A DNA stretch of 35,018 nt from Alistipes timonensis (GCA_023663385.1 JAMPHO010000014.1:1-35018), one strand, 5' to 3'; shown: positions 16,456-25,795, counted from the stretch's first letter. Numbers and translations: made by a program. The notes: generated from the sequence alone by a model not told the origin.

Positions 16456-17922
16456 TTACTTCAGGTAGTCGAGGATGTTGGCTGTGAGCTTCTCGACGTT
16501 GGCCTGGTAGGGATTTTTGCCGGAGTTCTGGTTCCACTCGTAGGCGGCGAAACCATTGGCTACGCAGCGGCCGCGGTTAGCGGTTGAGTAGAAGTCAACC
16601 AGGCCGGCTACGCAGTGGTCGCGGACGTGACCCCAGGTGGCGAGCACCATGGAGCTGGTTGTGACTTCGAAGTTGGCGATCACGTCGCGCTGGTCACCCT
16701 TGCCGTAGACGTTGCAGTCCCACATGCAGTTGTGGTCCTCGCGGATGCCGGGGCCGATGAGGGGGAGGTTCTCGTAGCCGTAGTTGTTGGGGTCTTCGAG
16801 AGTGAGACCCTTGAAGATGGCGTGGGAGGTGCGGTCGTAGAAGCCCTGGTCGGAGCCGTCGCGGAAGTCCCATCCGAGGTAGGGGTTGATGACCCATACG
16901 TCGTCGCCCGAGCCACCTTCGCCATTGCCGAAGATACCGGGGGCCATAGCGTCGCTCACATAGCCGAGGGGCACGGTGAGCTGGGTGGCCATATTGCTCA
17001 GGTAGAGGGAGCCGCCGTTGGCGGAGTAGTTCTTGAGGGCGGCGATGGTGGAGTCGTCGGCAAGTCCGTCGGGGAGGTTCTTCCAGCCTGCGGGGAGACC
17101 CACGCGGTCAACCATAACCCAGAGCACGGCGTAGATGTCGGAGTCGAGGTCGGGGAGCTGCGAGAGGGATACCATTTCGGTGTTCTCCTGGGCGGCGAAC
17201 CACTTTGCTGCGGCGCGCTCGTCGTCGTCGGGGAGGGCGTCGGCCGAGGAGGCGAGCAGCAGGAAGGCCGACTTCTGCGCGAAGTAGGGGATGGTGAGGG
17301 TTGCCTTGGCGCCTTCCGAGGGGTAGTACACGTCGTACATAGCCTCTACGGAGTAGGTGAGTTCGGTGTCGAAGGGCTGGCCGGCGAGGGTCACGGTGGT
17401 TGCGTCGGGGTCGAGGAGGGTAGCGTTGTCGACATTGCCGTCGCGCACCACGCGGATGCCGGTGAGGTCGTCGCGGTCAGTCGCGGGGAGAGTCCAGCTG
17501 AGGGTCACCTTGCGCCCTTTGACCGACGATTTGAGTTCGGTGACTCCGGGGAGCTCCTCGGCGGGGAGGGAGACTTTGGTTGAGATACCCTGCGAGAGGA
17601 GGCCGCCTTCGTAGCGCACCTTTACGGTGTAGACGTATTCGTCGACGAGCTGCTGCCCCTTGAAGAGATACGATGTGGTGGTCGCGGGGAGTTCGACGGG
17701 GTTGGCCGCGTTCTGGAGCAGGGTCACCCCCTCGATACCCTCGGCGTCGGGGAGGGTCCAGTTGACGGTCACCTCGTGGCCGTTGACCTCGGCCGAGATG
17801 GAGGTGGCTTTTTCGAGCGATACCACTTCGCCGGTGAAGCCGGTGGGCTCGAAGTCGGAGCAGGCAGTCGCGGCGAGGCCGAGCACCGCTCCGAGAATCA
17901 TATGTTTGGCGATATTTTTCAT
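16456..17922 (-). CDS. Surface glycan-binding lipoprotein (SGBP) with two Ig/Fn3-like domains and a DUF4960-like domain
   Basis: A 488-residue lipoprotein at the third position after susC and susD, the usual place of a surface glycan-binding protein. The signal MKNIAKHMILGAVLGLAATA ends at Cys21, followed by SDFE; acidic residues after the Cys fit Bacteroidetes surface-export signals. Two beta-sandwich repeats follow (about 35-120 and 123-212). Each has a parallel 'GxxVTVNWTLPDAEGIEGV' / 'GRKVTLSWTLPATDRDDLTGI' opening, so they are internal duplicates. The DUF4960-like domain (about 213-488) holds REDHNCMWD (394-402). By position and family it should bind levan or inulin at the cell surface; the equivalent protein of the Bacteroides thetaiotaomicron levan locus is BT1761 (from memory). 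The binding residues cannot be named from sequence alone. Confidence 0.85.
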   Translation of the reverse strand: MKNIAKHMILGAVLGLAATACSDFEPTGFTGEVVSLEKATSISAEVNGHEVTVNWTLPDAEGIEGVTLLQNAANPVELPATTTSYLFKGQQLVDEYVYTVKVRYEGGLLSQGISTKVSLPAEELPGVTELKSSVKGRKVTLSWTLPATDRDDLTGIRVVRDGNVDNATLLDPDATTVTLAGQPFDTELTYSVEAMYDVYYPSEGAKATLTIPYFAQKSAFLLLASSADALPDDDERAAAKWFAAQENTEMVSLSQLPDLDSDIYAVLWVMVDRVGLPAGWKNLPDGLADDSTIAALKNYSANGGSLYLSNMATQLTVPLGYVSDAMAPGIFGNGEGGSGDDVWVINPYLGWDFRDGSDQGFYDRTSHAIFKGLTLEDPNNYGYENLPLIGPGIREDHNCMWDCNVYGKGDQRDVIANFEVTTSSMVLATWGHVRDHCVAGLVDFYSTANRGRCVANGFAAYEWNQNSGKNPYQANVEKLTANILDYLK

Positions 17923-17959
17923 CGTTGTGTCTAATGTTGGGTTAGGCGGTTAGAACGCT

Positions 17960-19633
17960 TTAGTTGTGGTAGAGGCCGTTGGAGTTGTTCACCTGGTCGA
18001 GGGGGATGGGGCAGTAGAGGTCGTTCTCGCTGAGCGACGCGCCGTCGTAGTAGGGCTGGAACTGCTTCTCGAAGGCGTAGTACTTGTTGACAACGTTGAC
18101 GGCTTCGCCCCAGCGCACGAGGTCGAACCAGCGGTGGCCCTCCATGGCGAGTTCGAGGCGGCGCTCCATGCGCACGGCCTTGCGGGCGAGCTCCTGGTTC
18201 CATCCGGCGGCGGGATATTCGCCGATGAGGTAGTTGGCGGTCATCGGGTCGCAGTCGACGGGGGTGTAGGCGGGGTCGACGGAGCGGGCGGCGCGGCGGC
18301 GTATGTCGTTGATGTGGCCGCGGGCGGTTTCAAGCTCCTTGCCCTGCTCGATGAGGGCCTCGGCGTACATAAGCTTCACGTCGGCGAAGCGGATGAGCAT
18401 CATATTGAGCGAGGAAGAGCCCCAGGGTACCTGGGTCCAGATGGTGGGGATGTCGGGCGAGGTGTAGTACTTCTTGCCGGAGTACTGGCCGTAGAGCTGC
18501 AGGGCGCGGCACCACTTCTCGTTGTAGTTGTACGAGCGCCAGGGCATACCGATGCGGCCGAAGGTGAAGTCGAGGCGGGGGTCGACGTTGCCGGCGTAGT
18601 CGGCCTTGGTCACATTCTCGGCGTTATGGTCGCCGTTGAGGAAGGGGAGGCCGTTGGCGTCGGTGCGGAAGGCGTTGATCAGGTCCTGCGAGCCGAGGTA
18701 GAAGTCGTCGCCAACGCCGTAGAGGTCGCCCTCGCTGTAGGTGCAGTTGAGGCAGTTGTTGTAGTTGTACTGCGCGGGGGCGTTGGTGTCGCAGAACTGC
18801 ACGGCGAGCACCGACTCGGGGCCGTTGTTGAACTCGATTTTCGACATATCGAGGAAGTTGGTGTAGAGGTCGTAGCCCCCTTCGTCAATCACATAGCCGG
18901 CGTAAGTCTCGGCCAGTGCGTAGTCATGGTCGAAGAGCGCCACGCGGGCCAGGAGGGCGGCTGCCACGAACTTGTTGAAGCGCCCCTTGTCGGACATCGA
19001 GGGCTGCATCGCGTCGTAGCTGTCGGCGAGGTCCTTCTTAATGAAGCCGATAATCTCCTCGCGGGTGTACTTGTCGGAGCGCACGGTCGAGGGGTCGGCG
19101 TTCTCGTCGAAGTAGGGGAACGCCTTAAAGATGCGGTAGAGGTCGAAGAAGAAGAAGGCGCGGAGGGTCTTCATCTCGCCGATCATCGAAGCCTGCTCCT
19201 TGGCCGAGAGCTGTGTGGCCGCTTTGAGGCCGCGGATGGCGTTGTTGCAACGCGAGATCGAGAAGTAGTCGTTGAGCCACTTGGCGCTGGCCGAGGCGTT
19301 GTCGCTCTGCACGTTGCCGATTTCGAACTGGTGCATGTAGTTCTCCATGCCCGGAGCCTCGCCCCCTTTGAGGGCGTCGTCGGAGCGGAGGTCCCACACC
19401 CAGTTGTTGATCGGGCCGGCAAACGCCTCGTTGTTGCCGATGAAGTGGTTGAGGAGTCCGGCGTAGGCGGCGGTCATGAGTTCGACCGCTTCTTTCTCGC
19501 CGATCTGCTCGGAGGAGAAGGTGCCGTTGGGGGCGGTGTCGAGCATATCGTCGCATGAGCTGACGGCCATGGCGCCCGAGGCGAGAAGGGAGGCGCAGAT
19601 GGTGCTCTTTATGATGGTTTTGAAGGTTTTCAT
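17960..19633 (-). CDS. SusD-family outer-membrane glycan-binding lipoprotein
   Basis: Lid-like partner of the SusC transporter, 557 residues. The signal peptide MKTFKTIIKSTICASLLASGAMAVSS leads to the lipidation Cys27, followed by acidic DDMLD, typical of surface lipoproteins. 'AVELMTAAYAGLLNHF' and 'SRCNNAIRGLKAATQL' are the expected tetratricopeptide-like helices of the SusD fold. The C-terminal signature 'RKAVRMERRLELAMEGHRWFDLVRWGEA' (about 500-527) is diagnostic of the RagB/SusD family. It closes with 'LYCPIPLDQVNNSNGLYHN', also usual. The gene lies 35 bases after susC. The substrate is inferred to be fructan oligosaccharides from the neighbouring GH32 and fructokinase genes. Confidence 0.97.
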   Translation of the reverse strand: MKTFKTIIKSTICASLLASGAMAVSSCDDMLDTAPNGTFSSEQIGEKEAVELMTAAYAGLLNHFIGNNEAFAGPINNWVWDLRSDDALKGGEAPGMENYMHQFEIGNVQSDNASASAKWLNDYFSISRCNNAIRGLKAATQLSAKEQASMIGEMKTLRAFFFFDLYRIFKAFPYFDENADPSTVRSDKYTREEIIGFIKKDLADSYDAMQPSMSDKGRFNKFVAAALLARVALFDHDYALAETYAGYVIDEGGYDLYTNFLDMSKIEFNNGPESVLAVQFCDTNAPAQYNYNNCLNCTYSEGDLYGVGDDFYLGSQDLINAFRTDANGLPFLNGDHNAENVTKADYAGNVDPRLDFTFGRIGMPWRSYNYNEKWCRALQLYGQYSGKKYYTSPDIPTIWTQVPWGSSSLNMMLIRFADVKLMYAEALIEQGKELETARGHINDIRRRAARSVDPAYTPVDCDPMTANYLIGEYPAAGWNQELARKAVRMERRLELAMEGHRWFDLVRWGEAVNVVNKYYAFEKQFQPYYDGASLSENDLYCPIPLDQVNNSNGLYHN

Positions 19634-19668
19634 CTGTAGTGTCTTGAAAAGGTATTAACCAGGTTAGC

Positions 19669-22600
19669 TTAGAACTGGAGGTTCAGGCCCAGGGTGAAGG
19701 TGCGGGGGCGGGGCCAGGAGCCGTCGTCCATGCGTGCGCCGTAGCCCGAGGGGGCGATTTCGGGGTCGAGACCTTTGTAGTTGGTGATGGTGAACACGTT
19801 CTCCACCTGGCCGAACACGTCGAGGTTCACGGCGCCGATTTTCTTGATTATGTTCTTGGGGAGCGAGTAGGCGAGCTTGAGGTATTTGAGCTTCATGTAG
19901 GATCCGTCCTCGACATAGTAGGTCGAGAAGCGGCTCTCGCTGGAGTTGGTGAGCGACAGGGCGGGGATGTCGGTGTCGCGGTTGGTGGGGGTCCAGGCGT
20001 TGAGGAGGTCAACCGAGCGGTTGAGGCCGGCCTTGCCGTAGCTCATGGAGTTGAGGGCCACCTTCATATGGTTGATGATGTCGAAACCGAACTCGCCGGA
20101 GAAGAATGCGTCGAGCGAGAAGCCCTTATACTTGAAGTTGAGGTTGATACCCATCGCGAGGTCGGCGTTGGGGTCGCCTATGATGCACTGGTCGGCATCG
20201 GTGATGCGGCCGTCGCCGTTAAGGTCGCGGAATTTGAGGCGGCCGGGAGCGGCGCTCTCCTGGGTTGCGTGGTTGGCCACTTCCTCGGTGGTCTGGAAGA
20301 TGCCGTCGCACACATAGCCCCAGTAAACACCCATCGGCTGGCCGGGGATGATGCGGGAGTCGCCTCCGAGGAACTTCTGGCGGTCGTTGAGGCGCACCAG
20401 CTCGTTCTTGTTCTGCGAGAGGTTGATAGAACCGCTCCAGGAGAAGTCGCCGTACATCGGGCTGTTGTAGGAGAGCTGCACTTCCCAGCCGTGGTTCTTC
20501 ATCTCGCCGGTGTTCATCCACATATCGGCGTTCTGGCCGGCCACCTGGAGAGCGGGCGGGCAGGTGAGCATATCCTTGGTGTTCTTGATGTAGTAGTCGG
20601 CCGAGAGGTTGAGGGCGCCGCGGAGGAACTGGAGGTCGATACCGATGTTGTTCTGCGTGGTGGTCTCCCATTTGAGGTCGGGGTTGCCGGTGGCGGCGAG
20701 GGTGATGCCGGAGGACGCGTTGCCGGAGCCGGAGACGTCGTAGGCGCCGTTGCCGGTGTTGTTGATGTAGGTCGAGAAGGTCGGGTAGAGCTGGCCTATG
20801 TCAGCCTGGCCGTTCTGGCCCCAGGAGTAGCGGATTTTGAGGTCGGTGAGGATGTTGTTCTCAGGGAAGAAGGCTTCCTGGGTGGGGCGCCAAGCGAGCG
20901 AGAAGGCGGGGAAGATACCGTTGCGGTTCTTCTTGGCGAAGCGCGAGTTGGAGTCGCGGCGGAGGGTGAACGACGCGAGGTAGCGGTCGGCGTAGTTATA
21001 GTCGGCCTTGCCGAAGAGGGAGAAGATGGCCCACTGGCTCTTGCCGCCGCCGATGCCCTGCATAACCTGTCCGGCGCCGATCTGCATATAGTCGGTGTCC
21101 TCGAACATGAAGCTGGTACGCTCGGCGTTGAGGTCCTTGAGGGTGTAGCCGATGGCCTCGGTGCCGAAGAGCACGTTGATGTGATGCACCTTGTTGAAAG
21201 TCTTGACGTAGTTGGCGGTGTTGGTCCAGGTCCATGTGTCACCCTGGGCGTAGGCGCTGTTGACGCCGTTGGGGTATACGCTGGTGCTTTCGGGCTTGGG
21301 GTTCACTGCGCGGTTGCGGTTGACGTTGAAGTACTGGCTGTGCTCGATACCGATGTTGGTTTTGATGGCGAGGCCGTCGATGGGGCGCACTTCAACGAAT
21401 GCGTTGCCGAGGATGCGCCAGGAGGTGCTTTCGTTGTCCTTGGCGAGGGTGTTGACCTGCACGGGGTTGTAGGCGTCGGAGCCGATGAGGCTGGGGCGCG
21501 CCCAGTCGCCGTCGAGACCCTTGACGGGGAGGGCGGGGTGCATGGTCATTGTGTTGTAGGAGATACCGTCGTCGCCGTACATCGAGGCGCCGCGGTTGGT
21601 CCAGCGGGCAATGGTGAGGTTCTCGCCCACGCTGACGTACTTGTTGAAGTTGTAGCGGGAGTTTACGCGGGCTGAGTAGCGCTCGTAGAAGGTGTAGTCA
21701 ACGTTGCCGTTCTGGTTGATGTAGTTGGCCGAGAAGAGCACGGAGCCTTTTTCGGTGTGGTTGGCCACGGTGGCGGTCAGGTTGTTGGTCCAGGCCGTCT
21801 TGTACATCTCCTTCTGCCAGTCGGTGTTGGTGGTGGGGTAGTTGGGGTCGCCGTTTACGAAGGGCTGGAGCACGGGCTTCTCACCCTTGCCGTAGAGCAC
21901 ATGGTAGGGGGTCTGGCCGGGATAGGTGTTGCGGAACGCCTGCCAGTAGACCTCGCCCCACTGCTGGGCGTCGAGCATGTCGTAGGTCTTGGCCACGGTC
22001 TGGGCGCTGATCGAGTAGTTCACGTTCACGCTCAGGCGGTCACCCTTGGCCTGCTTGGTGGTGATGATCACAACGCCGTTGGCGGCGCGGGAGCCGTAGA
22101 TCGAGGCGGAGGCGGCGTCCTTGAGAATCTGCATCGACTCGATGTCGGCGGGGTTGATGGAGTTGATGTTGTCGGTGGGCACGCCGTCGATCACATAGAG
22201 GGGGGCGGCGGAGGCGTTGGCCGTCGAGACGCCGCGGATGCGGATCGAGCCGGTGGCGCCGGGCTCGGCGCTGGGCACCACGCTCACGCCGGGCATCTTG
22301 CCGGCCATTGAGCTCATGATGTTGCCGGAGTTCTCCGAGAGTGGCTCCTTCATATCCATCACGGCCACGGCGCCGGTGAGGTCGGCCTTGCGCACGGTCT
22401 GGTAGCCGATCACCACAACCTCGTCGAGGAGGGCGTTGTCCTCTTCAAGGACGAATTTCATTTCGGGAGCGGCGGGGAGGGTCTTGGCGTTGAAGCCCAC
22501 ATAGCTCACGGTGACGCCCGACCCGGCGGGGACGGTCAGCTGGAAGTTTCCGTCGATGTCGGTGGAGACACCTTTCTTAGTGGCCTCCGAAATAACAGAG

Positions 22601-22722
22601 GCTCCGATCAGCGGCTCCTGGTCGGAGGCGGAAACTACCGTGCCGTGCACGGTGATCTCCTGGGCCTGGGCCGCGATTGCCATAAAGAATAGCAAGATCG
22701 CACTGAGGATTTGTTTTTTCAT
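19669..22722 (-). CDS. SusC-family TonB-dependent outer-membrane transporter
   Basis: Outer-membrane importer of oligosaccharides, 1017 residues. Signal peptide MKKQILSAILLFFMAIAAQA. A carboxypeptidase-regulatory-like beta-sandwich follows (about 22-95, 'ITVHGTVVSASDQEPLIGAS'), then 'LLDEVVVIGYQTVRKADLTG', which is the TonB-box/plug entry typical of SusC. The plug domain runs to about 220, with 'IRIRGVSTANASAAPLYVID' and 'ILKDAASASIYGSRAANGVV'. The rest is a 22-strand barrel ending 'RTFTLGLNLQF' with a terminal Phe for BAM recognition. It is the first gene of the leftward arm. The -7 box 32 bases upstream and the direct-repeat element before it suggest HTCS control. Confidence 0.97.
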   Translation of the reverse strand: MKKQILSAILLFFMAIAAQAQEITVHGTVVSASDQEPLIGASVISEATKKGVSTDIDGNFQLTVPAGSGVTVSYVGFNAKTLPAAPEMKFVLEEDNALLDEVVVIGYQTVRKADLTGAVAVMDMKEPLSENSGNIMSSMAGKMPGVSVVPSAEPGATGSIRIRGVSTANASAAPLYVIDGVPTDNINSINPADIESMQILKDAASASIYGSRAANGVVIITTKQAKGDRLSVNVNYSISAQTVAKTYDMLDAQQWGEVYWQAFRNTYPGQTPYHVLYGKGEKPVLQPFVNGDPNYPTTNTDWQKEMYKTAWTNNLTATVANHTEKGSVLFSANYINQNGNVDYTFYERYSARVNSRYNFNKYVSVGENLTIARWTNRGASMYGDDGISYNTMTMHPALPVKGLDGDWARPSLIGSDAYNPVQVNTLAKDNESTSWRILGNAFVEVRPIDGLAIKTNIGIEHSQYFNVNRNRAVNPKPESTSVYPNGVNSAYAQGDTWTWTNTANYVKTFNKVHHINVLFGTEAIGYTLKDLNAERTSFMFEDTDYMQIGAGQVMQGIGGGKSQWAIFSLFGKADYNYADRYLASFTLRRDSNSRFAKKNRNGIFPAFSLAWRPTQEAFFPENNILTDLKIRYSWGQNGQADIGQLYPTFSTYINNTGNGAYDVSGSGNASSGITLAATGNPDLKWETTTQNNIGIDLQFLRGALNLSADYYIKNTKDMLTCPPALQVAGQNADMWMNTGEMKNHGWEVQLSYNSPMYGDFSWSGSINLSQNKNELVRLNDRQKFLGGDSRIIPGQPMGVYWGYVCDGIFQTTEEVANHATQESAAPGRLKFRDLNGDGRITDADQCIIGDPNADLAMGINLNFKYKGFSLDAFFSGEFGFDIINHMKVALNSMSYGKAGLNRSVDLLNAWTPTNRDTDIPALSLTNSSESRFSTYYVEDGSYMKLKYLKLAYSLPKNIIKKIGAVNLDVFGQVENVFTITNYKGLDPEIAPSGYGARMDDGSWPRPRTFTLGLNLQF

Positions 22723-22753
22723 GATTATTACGATTGGTAGGGTTTTTGTGCCG

Positions 22754-22761
22754 CAAAGATA
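22754..22761 (-). promoter_or_regulatory. -7 box of the susC operon
   Basis: TATCTTTG on the minus strand is a perfect Bacteroidetes -7 element, 32 bases before the susC ATG. No TTTG is found 19-21 bases further upstream. The missing -33 element fits an activator-dependent promoter. Confidence 0.7.
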
Positions 22762-22782
22762 TGACTCTTAGCAATGAAGGGG

Positions 22783-22819
22783 TAGAATAAATGTCGCGCC
22801 GTTTATGAAAAATGGCGCG
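22783..22819 (-). promoter_or_regulatory. Candidate HTCS operator: 16-bp direct repeats, 21-bp period
   Basis: On the minus strand CGCGCCATTTTTCATA (22819-22804) and CGCGACATTTATTCTA (22798-22783) agree at 12 of 16 positions and are spaced 21 bp start to start, two helical turns. The nearer copy ends exactly 21 bp before the -7 box. The same element occurs with the same spacing before the GH32 operon. The GC-rich parts also read as an inverted repeat, GTCGCGCC/GGCGCGAC (22793-22800, 22814-22821), so a role as terminator of the HTCS gene is an alternative. AraC-type regulators commonly bind direct repeats of about 21 bp. Confidence 0.5.
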
Positions 22820-22911
22820 ACTACCTAATTTTGCAACACAATGCCCGTTTTTTAGCGGGGGAGAGGGGTGAAGGGTGAAGGGAGTGGAGGGTGAAGAGGA
22901 ATGGGGCGGGG

Positions 22912-25617
22912 TCAGGACGCGCCGAGGCGGTCGCGGAGTTCGGTGGGGGTCTCGCCGAATGCCTCGCGGTAGCAGCGGGTGAAGTAGGCGGGGGTCGAGA
23001 AGCCGACCTCGTAGGCGATTTCGCTCACTGAGCGGGTGGTCGAGGTGAGGAGCTCGCGGGCGTGCTTGAGGCGCAGCGAGCGGAGCAGCTCGACGGGCGA
23101 ATAGTTGGTGAGCGCCTTGATTTTGCGGTAGAACTGCGAGCGGCCCAGCCCCATTTTTGAGGCGAGGGTATCGACGTTGAGCTCCGGGTCGCCCATGTTC
23201 TCCCTGACGATTTCGAGGAAGCGGGCATAGAAGTCATTCTCGGCGTCGGGCGCGCCCGCCATGGCGGGCCGGCGCGGTTCCGCGCCGGCATTGTCTTGGA
23301 TAGTGGCGTTACCCGAAGCCGGCGCGGCCCAGAGGTCGCGCACCCGCTTGCGGTTGGCTATCAGGTTGTCGCACCGCGAGCGGAGCACCGCGGCGTTGAA
23401 CGGCTTGGGGAGGTAGCCGTCGGCCCCGCTGTCGTACCCCTGGGCGCGTTGCTCGTCCATCGAGCAGGCGGTGAGCATCAGCACCGGGATGTGGGAGGTC
23501 GAAACCTCCTCTTTTACGCGGCGGCAGAACTCCAGGCCGTCCATCACGGGCATCATCACGTCGCAGATTATCAGGTCGGGGACGTATTTGGCGGCGAGGC
23601 GCAGCCCGTCGCGCCCGTTGGGGGCGTTGACGATGTTGTACTGCGGGCTCATTAGCTGGCCTATCATCAGGCGTATGTCCTCGTTGTCGTCGATAATGAG
23701 CAGCAGGGGCTTGTCGGAGCCGGGTTCGCCAGGGGCTTCGAGGGGTGCCGCGGGCGGGGTCTCCACTTTGCCAAGCTCGCTCTCTATGTCGGTGGAGGTC
23801 AGGGGCGGGGCCGCGTCGGGCTCCACTCCGGCGATGTGCCTCACGGGGATGCTGACGGTGAAAGTGGTCCCCTTGCCGAGCTGGCTCTCGACGCCGATGG
23901 TGCCTCCGTGGAGCTCGACGAACGCTTTGGCCAGCGAGAGCCCTATGCCGGAGCCGTTGGGGTGCACGCGGTCGACCTGGAAGAAGCGGTCGAAGATGTT
24001 GCCGAGGTCCTCGCTGCTGATTCCCTGGCCGTTGTCGGCCACGGAGAAGCGGAGGTCGTCCCCTTCGAGGCGGCAGTCGAAGCTGACCCGGCCATTGTCG
24101 GGGGTGTATTTGAATGCGTTGGAGAGGAGGTTGAAGAGGATGCGTTCGAGTTTCTCGGCGTCGACGGCCATGGTGAATCCCGGCGGTAAGTCGACCCCGA
24201 CCGACAGCTTTATGTCGCGCTTACGGGCCATAGCGCGGAACGCTTCGGCCCAATCGCCCAGCAGGGTGCCGACGGGCTCCTCGGTGAGGTGCGTGTCGAG
24301 CTTCCCGTTTTCAAACTTGCGGAAGTCGAGTATCTGGTTTATGAGGCGCTTGAGGATGCGCACATTCTTGTCGGCCAGGCGTATGAGCGTGCGCTGCGAG
24401 GGGTCGAGGTTGGGGGCCTCGGCGAGCTGGCTCACCGGCTCGGCGATGAGGGTCAGGGGGGTGCGCAGGTCGTGGGAAACGTTGGTGAAGAACATCAGTT
24501 TCGACTGCGTCGCGGCGTCGAGGTCCTCCTGGTGGCGCCGGTGCTGCCAGTAGGCCCTCAGCACCAGGAAGAGCACCCCCAAGAGCAGAACGGCGATGGC
24601 TATGGCGGCGTACAGGAGCCAGGTCTGGGCCGAATGCCGCTCCCAGAAGTCGTCGACCTGGGTCTTCAGGAGCTTTATCTTGTTGGTTTCCTCGGTGAGG
24701 GCCTCGTTCTGGGTCAGGAGGATGTCGGCGTTCGAGATGTCGACCGCCGAGGATAGCGGCAGGCGGTTGATGGTGTCGTAGGGCTCCCCTTTGAGTATCG
24801 CCAGGGCTGTGCGTATGAGCTCGTGCCCCTCGGTGGGGTAGAGGAATGTCGCGTCGATCACGCTGTCGGCCACGGCGCGTATGCCGATCTGCGGGGCGGC
24901 ATCGATACCTATCACCTTGATGTCGAGGCCGCGGCGGCGCGCCACCTCGGAGGCGGCTATGGCCATGCGGTCGTTGTGGGCGTACACCAGGTCGACGTCG
25001 GGGTGGAGGCTCAGGAGCGAGTCGGCAGCCGGGGCAGCGTCGTCGTAGTTCCAGTTGCCGTAGGCCGATCCGGCAAGGATAAGCCCCTCGTCCGCGGCGG
25101 CTTCGGAGAAACCGCGGTGGCGCTCGTCGGCGGGGGTGGAGCCTTTAAGGCCGTAAATCTCGATTACCTTGCCACCGGGCCCGGTGAGGTTGCGGGCGTA
25201 GCGGGCGGCCATGCGCCCGATGGCCGTGTTGTCGACCCCCTGGAAGGCCGTGTAGGTGTCGCCGTGGATGTTGCGGTCGAACAGTATCACCGGGGTGCCC
25301 CCTTCGTAGGCCTCCTTAATAATAGGTGTGACAGAGTCGGCCTCGTTTGGCGCGGCGATTATGATGTCGAATTTGTTGTCGAGGAAGTAGCGGATGTCGG
25401 CAATCTGCTTGGCGCTGCAATCGTTGGCCGAGCGTATCTCGACCTCGGCCTCGGGGTGGAACATCACCTCGCGCAGAATTTCGTCGTTCATTTTGCTGCG
25501 CCAGTCGTCGTCGCTGCACTGCGACACTCCGATGCGGTATTTCGGCTGGCTGTCGCCGCAGGAGACGAACGGCAGCCACAACGCTATGATGGTTATAAGG
25601 CGGATTGCTCGGTACAT
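22912..25617 (-). CDS. Hybrid two-component system regulator (HTCS) with periplasmic sugar-binding domain
   Basis: One-protein sensor and transcription activator of the fructan genes. The start at 25617 gives 901 residues and a GGAG 9 bases upstream; an in-frame ATG at 25650 has no signal-like sequence. Order: N-terminal signal/anchor (1-20), type I periplasmic sugar-binding domain (about 27-300), transmembrane helix (333-354), histidine kinase with His382 (NVSHDLRTP), ATP-binding motifs (NLLSNAFKY 496-504, DNGQG 528-532, GSGIGL 555-560), receiver with phospho-acceptor Asp686 (CDVMMP) and Lys738, and an AraC-type helix-turn-helix domain (about 810-899). In Bacteroides thetaiotaomicron the levan regulator BT1754 has this architecture and binds fructose directly. 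All phosphorelay residues are intact. It sits between the two arms it probably controls. Confidence 0.95.
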   Translation of the reverse strand: MYRAIRLITIIALWLPFVSCGDSQPKYRIGVSQCSDDDWRSKMNDEILREVMFHPEAEVEIRSANDCSAKQIADIRYFLDNKFDIIIAAPNEADSVTPIIKEAYEGGTPVILFDRNIHGDTYTAFQGVDNTAIGRMAARYARNLTGPGGKVIEIYGLKGSTPADERHRGFSEAAADEGLILAGSAYGNWNYDDAAPAADSLLSLHPDVDLVYAHNDRMAIAASEVARRRGLDIKVIGIDAAPQIGIRAVADSVIDATFLYPTEGHELIRTALAILKGEPYDTINRLPLSSAVDISNADILLTQNEALTEETNKIKLLKTQVDDFWERHSAQTWLLYAAIAIAVLLLGVLFLVLRAYWQHRRHQEDLDAATQSKLMFFTNVSHDLRTPLTLIAEPVSQLAEAPNLDPSQRTLIRLADKNVRILKRLINQILDFRKFENGKLDTHLTEEPVGTLLGDWAEAFRAMARKRDIKLSVGVDLPPGFTMAVDAEKLERILFNLLSNAFKYTPDNGRVSFDCRLEGDDLRFSVADNGQGISSEDLGNIFDRFFQVDRVHPNGSGIGLSLAKAFVELHGGTIGVESQLGKGTTFTVSIPVRHIAGVEPDAAPPLTSTDIESELGKVETPPAAPLEAPGEPGSDKPLLLIIDDNEDIRLMIGQLMSPQYNIVNAPNGRDGLRLAAKYVPDLIICDVMMPVMDGLEFCRRVKEEVSTSHIPVLMLTACSMDEQRAQGYDSGADGYLPKPFNAAVLRSRCDNLIANRKRVRDLWAAPASGNATIQDNAGAEPRRPAMAGAPDAENDFYARFLEIVRENMGDPELNVDTLASKMGLGRSQFYRKIKALTNYSPVELLRSLRLKHARELLTSTTRSVSEIAYEVGFSTPAYFTRCYREAFGETPTELRDRLGAS

Positions 25618-25681
25618 GGTATTTTTCTCCGCTCCCCGGCGGCAGGTCACTCGCCCGGGCGGCTTTTAAGGTTTGTTCACG

Positions 25682-25689
25682 CAAAATTA
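25682..25689 (-). promoter_or_regulatory. -7 box of the HTCS gene
   Basis: TAATTTTG on the minus strand matches TAnnTTTG and lies 64 bases upstream of the chosen start at 25617. No good -33 element and no copy of the direct-repeat element is found at the expected distance, so the regulator gene may be weakly and constitutively expressed. Confidence 0.5.
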
Positions 25690-25737
25690 ATGATTTGTGT
25701 GCGAAAAACGTTGAGTTCTCTTGCAAAAATCGTTCTG

Positions 25738-25774
25738 TGAACTGATTTTGCTACGTTACGCGCTTTTTTTTATA
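25738..25774 (+). promoter_or_regulatory. Candidate HTCS operator upstream of the GH32 operon
   Basis: The 16-mer at 25759-25774 begins CGCGC and continues in T to ATA. It agrees with the distal susC copy at 13 of 16 positions and with the nearer one at 11. It ends exactly 21 bp before the -7 box, as in front of susC. A weaker second copy (25738-25753, TGAACTGATTTTGCTA) lies 21 bp further out and shares nine positions with the first, mainly the T-run and the final TA. Confidence 0.45.
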
Positions 25775-25795
25775 GCGTCGGCGAAGTTTTGTTCG

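Noticed and set aside
17966..19558. Open frame of about 530 codons opposite susD
   Set aside because: It is a by-product of GC-rich codon use in the real gene on the other strand: low-complexity Val/Gly/Glu-rich translation, no domain, no promoter.
20068..21675. Open frame of about 535 codons opposite susC
   Set aside because: Same reason; it lies wholly inside a gene with unmistakable SusC motifs and translates to repetitive Val/Gly/Glu-rich sequence.
22793..22821. Inverted repeat GTCGCGCC/GGCGCGAC read only as the HTCS terminator
   Set aside because: The T content after it is weak, and the same half-site recurs at identical spacing before the other arm. The operator reading was preferred, but a double role is not excluded.
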